A DNA stretch of 29,198 nucleotides from Chitinophagaceae bacterium (GTDB lineage Bacteria > Bacteroidota > Bacteroidia > Chitinophagales > Chitinophagaceae). The first letter of the stretch is position 1, and each line of letters opens with the position of its first letter. A program made the translations under genes and the position numbers. The DNA lies in NCBI GenBank assembly GCA_025362915.1, contig JANYEU010000030.1, positions 1-29,198 on the forward strand, read 5' to 3'. Of the stretch, positions 22,424 through 29,198 are shown piece by piece. Under the pieces are notes generated by a model. The model did not search any database. It saw nothing but the letters and a program-made list of their open reading frames with translations, and was not told the origin of the DNA.

Positions 22424-25400
22424 ATGAAAAAGTTTTCCTTTTCGTCTTGTATTAATTTGTCAAGAATCATTACGTTATTTCTTACCGTCCTGTTGTTTTC
22501 CGGAACAGCAAAGGCACAAATAATTGCCGAATGGCCTTTACTAAAGGTTAAGACCGGTAATGCGCTTGCAGCTACAAATGTTGCTGCCGGGATTACTACA
22601 GGCGTTGTAACCTACAATCAATACACTTTTGGCAATACTGCGCCAGCCGCAACAGGGCTAAAACTTAAAACGAGTGGTAATAGTCTTGTATGGCCGGCAG
22701 CGCCAGACCCTACAGTCCCTCCTCTTTATGGTGGTGCTGATTTTACACTTAATTTCCCCATTTCTTCTACTACAAAAGACTTTACTGTTACTGGGTTAAC
22801 AATGGATATTGCCGCTCCTACAATTGCTACGGGAGTTGTATTGGCAGTAATTCCTTATTACCAAATAGATGGCAAAGGGGCTTGGACATCCTTTGGCACA
22901 GCCCAAACCTTTTCTGGTGCAGGAACTATCAATTTTGGCACACTCAACCAGCCTTTTTTTGTTAACAGTGTTAAAGGGACAGGTCATACCTATGTAATAA
23001 AACTTTGTTTTTATACCACTACGCCTGCTGTAACTACCAAAAGTGATTATTTTTCTTTAGCCAATGTAATATTCAACGGCACCACACAAGCAGCTACATT
23101 TCCTCCTGCTGTTAACACCCTTACTGCTACCGCTACTGGAAAATATACTGGAAACAGCACAGGAACCTATTCTTTTGGGGCTACTTTTCAGAACCCTACA
23201 AAAGCAGGTGTTACCTGGAGTACAACAGCAAGTCCAAATATCGCAACTTCACCATTTACCACTAATGGAGCTGGTGGAACCATTAATAGCAATATCACAG
23301 GGTTAATTGCAGGTACTACCTATCATGTACTAGCTTATGTGGTTACGCCAATTGATACAATTTACGGCCTGCCGGAGCATACATTTACAACAGATGCGCC
23401 TGCAGCACCAATTCTTACTACCATTGCTGCTTCTAATATTGCTTCTAATAAGGCCACATCTGGTGGAAACATCTCCGACAGTGGTGGTGTTGCCATCTTG
23501 CAGGAAGGGGTTTGCTGGAGTACTATCTCTGGTGCAGAAACAGCCACTTCTGGTGCCAATTTTACAAAAGATGGTAAGGCAAGTGTTTCTTTTAGCAGTA
23601 TTATAAAATTACTACAACCTTCTACAACCTATTATGTAAAGGCTTACGCAAGAAACAGTGTAGGTATTGGCTATGCTACTAATGAAATTAGTTTTACAAC
23701 CGCCGCCGCTGTGCCGGTTATCTCTGCCATACCTGCCAATTTATCCTTTCCCACTGTAGTATTAGGCGCTCCATCCTCAGTACTTGGTTATTCCTTATCT
23801 GGTGCATATCTATCGCCTGCGGCTGGCGTTATCACAATTACCCCTCCTGCTGGTTTTTCAATTTCCACTTCTAGCAGCACTGGTTTTGTTACAACACCTT
23901 TATCAGTTTCTTACAGCAACAGCACACTAGCAGGCACTAAGATATTTGTAAAGCAACTTACTACAAGCTATGGGGCAAATACAGGCACTATATTGCATAG
24001 TGGTGGTGGTGCGGTAAATCCAAATATTGATACTGTTACCTTAAATGGCGGTGTAATGCAAGACCCAGATGTACTCACCAATTCAGGCACAGATTTCTGG
24101 ACAGGGTTTGGATATGAAGAAAAAATGAGTAAAAAAGCAGGAGATCCAAATGAGGCTAATATATCTATTTATGTATCTACAGGCAATCAACCTGCAACTG
24201 TACACGTAGACCTACCGAGTGCTGGATACGCCCAGAGTTTTACTATACCAGCAAATAGTGTTCATGAATTCACTAATTTCCCAAATGGTGACCCTAACAG
24301 CAATACGGATGTAGCAGGATTACCTGACACCCGTCTTTATAAAACAGGAATCAGTAATAAAGCTATTCATATTTATACTGATAATTTTGTACCAGTCGCA
24401 GCATTTTTACATACATATACAACTGGAAATTCTGCTGCTGGGGCGATGCTTTTTCCTAGTAATACTTGGAATTCTAGTTATACAGTTCAGGCTTATGGGG
24501 GTACAAGTAATAATTCTGACCCAAATTCCTTCTTCTTTGTTGTTGCTAATGAAGATAATACAGTAGTGAATTTTTGGCCAACCCAACCAGTTTTAGATTC
24601 TAGTGCTGCATCTTTATTTAATTCCAATCAAACAACCGCCGCTAATACTGCATATTCACCCATCCCGCTAACTGCAGCACCATATAGTGTGACACTTAAC
24701 AAAGGGCAAATTTTTAATGCTATGGGTGGATTTGGTTCTAATAATAATGGTCTTGATTTAAGTGGAACAGTTGTAAAAACAAGTAATTGCAACAAAAAAA
24801 TTGCAGTATTTGGCGGATTTGGTAGAGGTTTTGTAAATCCTTTGGGTTGTAGTGCAAGTTCTGGATCAGATCATTTAATACAACAAATGTTTCCATCTGT
24901 TGCTTGGGGTACTAAATATTTAACCAATCCAACTAAAACGGAAATCACAAATTATTATAGAATCTATATTAATGACTTGACTACTACTGTACAAGTTAAC
25001 AAGGTAAAATTAGGAGCTGCCAATTTCACAAGTGGTATATATTATGAGTATGAGTCCACCCTGCCATTATTAATTGAAGGGAATAAGCCAATAAGCGTAT
25101 GTCAGTTTGTTACCACCCCTAGTTGCAACACACCTGCTGTTAATGGGGGACCTGAAATGCTTATTTTAAGTCCAATTCAACAATCGATCACAAATGCCAC
25201 TATATATTCAGCTCCATTTAAAACTAGTGGAAATACTCCTGCTTTGCCTAATGGTACAGCTGGAAACTGTGCGAGTTATCTAAACGTAATAATACCGAAT
25301 TCAGGTGTTGCAGGATTTACATTGGATGGCAAGAATACTGCAGATATAGGAGTAGCAACTGTTGCGTGTTCTCTTACAGGAAATGGCAATTGTGCATCGT

Positions 25401-28400
25401 TTTCTGCCAGCAATAAGTTAATTCCCATGGCAAGCGCATTTAAACAGCATCCGCAAGATACTGGTTATTCTGTAGCTACTTTTTGGGTAAGTACTGCTGC
25501 TACACATACACTGTCTTCCAATGTTGGCTTTAATGCAATTGCTTATGGTCTTGGTGTTGGAGAAAGCTATGGTTACAATGCAGGAACAGCTATAAAGGAT
25601 CTTACGGATGTAGTAACCACTATAACGCCTTTTGGTACTGCACCGAGTGCCATGACCTGCAAAGGTAATAGCACCAGAATAAATATTTCACTGCCTTACG
25701 ACACAACAAAGGTTAGCAGCATTCAATGGATTTCTTCCGCCGACTCAAGCGTTACACCTACCAATGATACAACAAGCATTAACGCACCACTAACTACTGG
25801 TTCTTTTGTAAAAGATGGTGTAACGTACTATACTTACCAATCCCCAAAAACTTATCTCTTTGATAGTGTTGGTACTTTTAAATTCAATGTAACTGCCTTT
25901 GGCACTTTCACCAGCGAATGTGGTGGGTCTAAAACCTTTGACATCGTGATGACTGTAGTAAGGGATACCGCTGATTTCAGTTTGGCAGCCCTTAGCTGTG
26001 GCAGTCCTACGTACAATTTTACAGATATTACCAAAACAGTTTCTGGTGATACATTGACTAAATGGCAATGGACATTTGGTGCTTTTGGCAATAGTAATGT
26101 ACAAAATCCTCAAAACATTACTTTCCCAGCAAAAGCAATATATCAGGTAAAGCTTCGTACCATTAATAATATTGGTTGTTTCTCAGATACGGTAAAAACT
26201 GTAGACCTTACAGGTGGTATGGTTGCTAAAATAAGTGCAACACCAGACACCGTTTGTTTGGGTTCGTCTATCACTTTTGATGGCAGTGCAAGTACGAGCT
26301 CTAGTGGAACGATTACTACATATTCTTGGGATTTTAATGATGGTACAAAAGTTTCAACAACCACACAAACCATTTCACATACCTATGCAACTGCCAGCGT
26401 TTATAAGGCAACATTGATGGTGGCCACAGCGGCAGGCTGTACCAGCAATTTGGATACAGTTTCTGTATTGGTAGCACCTATTCCTGTAGCTGACTTTTTG
26501 TTACCAACAGGTATCTGTTTACCGGGCAATACTACTTTTATCAATAAAAGTGATACTGCTATTTCAGGTCAGCTTACCTATATGTGGGACTTTGGAGATG
26601 CCATAGGAAAAAGCACCAATAAAGATCCAGTATATGCCTATACCACAGCACCATCTGCTTCGGGCTATTCTGTTAAATTAATAGCTACCTCTGCCTTCGG
26701 TTGTATAGGTTTACCGGTTACTAAAACACTTACTGGTGTATATGCTAAGCCAAAAGCTGTCATTGCACCAGTTGCCAATACTTGTTTTGGTGATTCAACT
26801 GCATTTACCGATGCAAGCACTGCCGTTAACCAGACAATTAATAAATGGAAGTGGGATTTCGGTGATGCAAATACTAGCACGCTTCAGAACCCAAAGAATA
26901 AATACACCACTGTTGATAGCTTTACCGTAACACTAATAATCAGTACAGGCCAAACCTGTAGTGATACTACAACATTGCTTGCAAAAATAAATCCAGTGCC
27001 ATTGGCAGGCTTTAAGTTACCGAGCAGTTGTTTAGGAAGTGCCAATGCAACTTTTACCGATACATCTTCAATTATAAAGTATGATGGCAATCAAAGCATC
27101 GCTTACTATTCATGGTCATTTGGCGATCCTACTTCTGCAAGCAATACTTCTACTGCACAAAATGGACAACACGCCTACACAGTTGTTGGTTCGTTCCCAG
27201 TAAAGGAAACTGTAACATCTAATAATGGTTGTTCTGCGTCTGCCACAACTTCATTTATTATTGCTGGGTCTAGACCAGTAGCTGGGTTTACGATATTATA
27301 TCCTACTAAGTTGTGTAGTAACCTTGCCGTGCAAATACAAGACATCTCAAAAATTAATCTTGGAGTAATTAGCAGGATAGCTATTCTGTGGGATACGGTG
27401 AACAACCCTTCCAGTGTTACAACGTACAATTCACCAGCAATTGATACAATATATTCAAATAAATACCAGAGCTTGCCTACTAATGCACCCTATTATGTTA
27501 AGCTGATTGCAACTTGTGGTAGTTCTTGTTCAGATACTTCAGCAGCTCAAATGGTTACCGTTAATGGAAGCCCTACTGTATCATTTAATATAACTCCTTC
27601 GAGTATTTGTGCAAGTAGCGCCCCAATAACCATTAATGGTGCATCAGAAACCTCAGGTCCTAATGGCACCCCTGGATTCACTTATTCAGGTGCAGGCGTA
27701 AACGGCACTAGCTTTGATCCTAGCAAAGCTGTTGTTGGAAGCAATACAATACAAGCAATGTATACTACTTCTGCTGGTTGTAAAGACTCAGCAACTAGTA
27801 CTATTATAGTGAAAGCTAGTGTTGATTTAAACTTTAATCCCACCAGTTTAAAGATGTGTAAGACAGATTCGGCGCAATTGATTCCAATCAGTAATACAGG
27901 TATTAAGTTTTCTTGGACTGAAACGGATGCTCCCCAATACACAATGAGCGACTCAACTGCCAGGACTCCTATGGTTGGACCAATAAATGATATAACCACC
28001 TATACCGTTTTTGCTACTAACCCTGCGTATTGTTCGGCAACTAAGTCTATAACAGTCTATGCCTCACCATATCCACAAGTGACTATTATCAATCCTGCAA
28101 AGGATTCAGTTACTATATGTTATGGTTCTACCATAACATTAACGGCTAAAACAACATCTCCCAACATTGTCTGGACTCCGGCAGATTCACTGTCCACCTC
28201 CAATAACTTGAAATCTGTAATTGCCAATCCCGTGGATACCACTAGATATATAGTAAAAGTAACAGACAACTCTTACTGCGTTAAATCTGTATCTGATACT
28301 GTATATGTGGATGTATTGCCTAAATTAAATGTAGCAGTTCATGTAGGTAGCGATACTTCAACAGAAGTGACAGTTGGAGATTCTTTACACCTGCTTGCCT

Positions 28401-28885
28401 ATATTCCTGATACTGCATTTAAGGCTCCCGTTACATACGCATGGTCGCCTTCTACCTATTTGGACAATACAGATACTTCAAGCCCAATACTGCTTGCATA
28501 TCTTCCCCTGCCAAATCCTGACTCACTAACCTATACGGTAACTGCAACCACAGATCAAGGCTGTACGGCAACTACCACTTTCCCTGTTACCTTCTATGCT
28601 ACGCAACCCGACATATTGGTGCCATCGGCTTTTGCACCTAATAGTGATATAGCAAAAAATAGGATTTTTGTACCTTTCCCAATAGGAATCATTCACTTTG
28701 GCTTTTTCAAGGTATTCAATCGTGCAGGGCAACTTGTTTTCAGTACCAACAAAATTGGTGAAGGTTGGGATGGTACCATTTATGGAGTTCCAGCCGATCC
28801 CGGTACTTATGTTTGGATGACCGATGGAATAGACTATAATAAACACTCACATCCACATAGTGGAACAGTAGTATTACTGAGATAG
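22424..28885 (+). CDS. Giant T9SS-exported surface protein: FN3-like, IgGFc-binding-like, PKD repeats, type-B sorting domain
   Basis: A 2153-residue secreted protein. A signal peptide is at 1-32. Beta-rich N-terminal modules include an FN3-like repeat of the Bacteroidota type (GVCWSTISGAETATSG to TTYYVKAYARNSVGIGYA, about residues 330-430). Residues about 549-1055 resemble the IgGFc-binding N-terminal domain (GTDFWTGFGYEEKM, SGSDHLIQQMFPSVAWGTKY). PKD domains follow, with cores WQWTFGAFG (about 1214), YSWDFNDG (1300), YMWDFGDA (1386), WKWDFGDA (1475) and YSWSFGDP (1561), then Ig-like modules. The C-terminus from 2064 is a gliding-motility/CHU_C type-B sorting domain: ILVPSAFAPNS, FNRAGQLVF, GWDGTIYGVPADPGTYVW, ending GTVVLLR. 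It is therefore cell-surface or released via T9SS, probably in adhesion. No T9SS machinery gene is nearby. It stands alone between repeat-rich gaps. Confidence 0.9.
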   Translation: MKKFSFSSCINLSRIITLFLTVLLFSGTAKAQIIAEWPLLKVKTGNALAATNVAAGITTGVVTYNQYTFGNTAPAATGLKLKTSGNSLVWPAAPDPTVPPLYGGADFTLNFPISSTTKDFTVTGLTMDIAAPTIATGVVLAVIPYYQIDGKGAWTSFGTAQTFSGAGTINFGTLNQPFFVNSVKGTGHTYVIKLCFYTTTPAVTTKSDYFSLANVIFNGTTQAATFPPAVNTLTATATGKYTGNSTGTYSFGATFQNPTKAGVTWSTTASPNIATSPFTTNGAGGTINSNITGLIAGTTYHVLAYVVTPIDTIYGLPEHTFTTDAPAAPILTTIAASNIASNKATSGGNISDSGGVAILQEGVCWSTISGAETATSGANFTKDGKASVSFSSIIKLLQPSTTYYVKAYARNSVGIGYATNEISFTTAAAVPVISAIPANLSFPTVVLGAPSSVLGYSLSGAYLSPAAGVITITPPAGFSISTSSSTGFVTTPLSVSYSNSTLAGTKIFVKQLTTSYGANTGTILHSGGGAVNPNIDTVTLNGGVMQDPDVLTNSGTDFWTGFGYEEKMSKKAGDPNEANISIYVSTGNQPATVHVDLPSAGYAQSFTIPANSVHEFTNFPNGDPNSNTDVAGLPDTRLYKTGISNKAIHIYTDNFVPVAAFLHTYTTGNSAAGAMLFPSNTWNSSYTVQAYGGTSNNSDPNSFFFVVANEDNTVVNFWPTQPVLDSSAASLFNSNQTTAANTAYSPIPLTAAPYSVTLNKGQIFNAMGGFGSNNNGLDLSGTVVKTSNCNKKIAVFGGFGRGFVNPLGCSASSGSDHLIQQMFPSVAWGTKYLTNPTKTEITNYYRIYINDLTTTVQVNKVKLGAANFTSGIYYEYESTLPLLIEGNKPISVCQFVTTPSCNTPAVNGGPEMLILSPIQQSITNATIYSAPFKTSGNTPALPNGTAGNCASYLNVIIPNSGVAGFTLDGKNTADIGVATVACSLTGNGNCASFSASNKLIPMASAFKQHPQDTGYSVATFWVSTAATHTLSSNVGFNAIAYGLGVGESYGYNAGTAIKDLTDVVTTITPFGTAPSAMTCKGNSTRINISLPYDTTKVSSIQWISSADSSVTPTNDTTSINAPLTTGSFVKDGVTYYTYQSPKTYLFDSVGTFKFNVTAFGTFTSECGGSKTFDIVMTVVRDTADFSLAALSCGSPTYNFTDITKTVSGDTLTKWQWTFGAFGNSNVQNPQNITFPAKAIYQVKLRTINNIGCFSDTVKTVDLTGGMVAKISATPDTVCLGSSITFDGSASTSSSGTITTYSWDFNDGTKVSTTTQTISHTYATASVYKATLMVATAAGCTSNLDTVSVLVAPIPVADFLLPTGICLPGNTTFINKSDTAISGQLTYMWDFGDAIGKSTNKDPVYAYTTAPSASGYSVKLIATSAFGCIGLPVTKTLTGVYAKPKAVIAPVANTCFGDSTAFTDASTAVNQTINKWKWDFGDANTSTLQNPKNKYTTVDSFTVTLIISTGQTCSDTTTLLAKINPVPLAGFKLPSSCLGSANATFTDTSSIIKYDGNQSIAYYSWSFGDPTSASNTSTAQNGQHAYTVVGSFPVKETVTSNNGCSASATTSFIIAGSRPVAGFTILYPTKLCSNLAVQIQDISKINLGVISRIAILWDTVNNPSSVTTYNSPAIDTIYSNKYQSLPTNAPYYVKLIATCGSSCSDTSAAQMVTVNGSPTVSFNITPSSICASSAPITINGASETSGPNGTPGFTYSGAGVNGTSFDPSKAVVGSNTIQAMYTTSAGCKDSATSTIIVKASVDLNFNPTSLKMCKTDSAQLIPISNTGIKFSWTETDAPQYTMSDSTARTPMVGPINDITTYTVFATNPAYCSATKSITVYASPYPQVTIINPAKDSVTICYGSTITLTAKTTSPNIVWTPADSLSTSNNLKSVIANPVDTTRYIVKVTDNSYCVKSVSDTVYVDVLPKLNVAVHVGSDTSTEVTVGDSLHLLAYIPDTAFKAPVTYAWSPSTYLDNTDTSSPILLAYLPLPNPDSLTYTVTATTDQGCTATTTFPVTFYATQPDILVPSAFAPNSDIAKNRIFVPFPIGIIHFGFFKVFNRAGQLVFSTNKIGEGWDGTIYGVPADPGTYVWMTDGIDYNKHSHPHSGTVVLLR

Positions 28886-28901
28886 TTAGAAAAGAAAGTT
28901 T

Positions 28902-28943
28902 AAACAAAAAAAGTGCAGCTAAATTGGCTGAACTTTTTGTTTA
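28902..28943 (+). terminator. Intrinsic terminator after the giant surface protein gene
   Basis: The A-rich left arm ending aaagtgcagc (to 28919) pairs with gctgaactttttgttt (28927-28942) around a 7-nt loop with one mismatch, and the right arm carries a five-T run. It lies 16 bp after the stop. Confidence 0.8.
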
Positions 28944-29028
28944 AGAGGGATTGCAGTTTTTCCTCTGTGTTCTATCAGGTATTTGGAGCGACCGTTTTAT
29001 CCAATTTGTAGTTTTAAAGACTATATAT

Positions 29029-29198
29029 GATGACATAAAATAAAGTTTTTACTCATCCTTTATATCTAGGATGACATAAAATAAAGTTTTTACTCGTCCT
29101 TTATATCTAGGATGACATAAAATAAAGTTTTTACTCATCCTTTATGTCTAGGATGACATAAAACAAAGTTTTTACTCATCCTTTATGTCTAGGATGAC
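29029..29198. repeat. 41-bp tandem array, at least four copies, truncated by window end
   Basis: The word tgacataaaa/tgacataaac recurs at 29031, 29072, 29113 and 29154 and begins again at 29195, an exact period of 41 bp. Units differ at only a few positions (actcatcc or actcgtcc, tatatc or tatgtc, aaataaag or aaacaaag). Each unit contains aggatga and tcatcct, which are complementary, and the junctions read tttatgtctaggatgacata, which is also self-complementary in part, so every copy can form one of two alternative hairpins. The array continues beyond the window. Confidence 0.9.

Noticed and set aside
29029..29198. CRISPR array
   Set aside because: The whole 41-bp unit is repeated with no unique spacers.

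Overview
The window looks like the chromosome of a Bacteroidota bacterium, probably Chitinophagaceae or a close relative. The evidence is the A+T-rich DNA, TAnnTTTG-type promoter elements, few Shine-Dalgarno sequences, and family content typical of the phylum: DUF3078 and DUF3108 proteins, a large surface protein with a type-B type IX secretion (T9SS) C-terminal domain, KdnB, a DPP-IV-like S9 peptidase, and the gene order miaB - sigma-54 activator - lptE - acidic protein - secG - mltG - yihY. I recognised no tRNA, rRNA, CRISPR array or intact insertion sequence.

Layout. 1-500: a HIT-family gene with a scrambled N-terminal coding region. 800-1383 (minus): ruvC. 1384-1932: non-coding, with two near-perfect inverted repeats. 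1933-5915: a run of plus-strand genes: a YbhN-like membrane protein (LPG-flippase type), a secreted DUF3108 protein, a von Willebrand A protein and a metallo-beta-lactamase-fold hydrolase. 5916-8213: an accessory patch holding an eight-copy tandem array with a period of about 42 bp, two long inverted repeats, and a PD-(D/E)XK nuclease-family (Rpn/transposase-like) gene between two 107-bp direct repeats. 8214-9287: kdnB, for 8-amino-Kdo in the lipid A/LPS core. 9582-10625: a membrane-anchored class A beta-lactamase-like protein whose SxxK serine is Thr. 10681-11643 (minus): a DUF3078 outer-membrane protein, divergent from miaB.

11754-19465 is a compact cell-envelope and housekeeping cluster: miaB, an MNT/HEPN (MntA/HepT, type VII) toxin-antitoxin pair, a sigma-54 activator without receiver domain, lptE, an acidic TPR-like protein, secG and a strong terminator, then mltG and yihY. 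The toxin-antitoxin pair sits tightly between miaB and the sigma-54 activator, and I read it as an insertion into an otherwise conserved gene order. 19543-21711 is a DPP-IV-type peptidase with a complete Ser-Asp-His triad. 21712-22423 is non-coding and full of diverged copies of a ccaattgg-centred palindrome. 22424-28885 encodes a 2153-residue T9SS substrate with FN3-like repeats, an IgGFc-binding-like domain, several PKD domains and a CHU_C C-terminus. After its terminator a 41-bp tandem array starts and runs off the right edge.

The most unusual material is in the gaps: two tandem arrays whose periods are close to four helical turns, several families of chromosomal inverted repeats, and the direct-repeat-flanked PD-(D/E)XK gene. 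I did not find a convincing new multi-gene defence or biosynthetic system. The best candidate for a closer look is the 5916-8213 patch.
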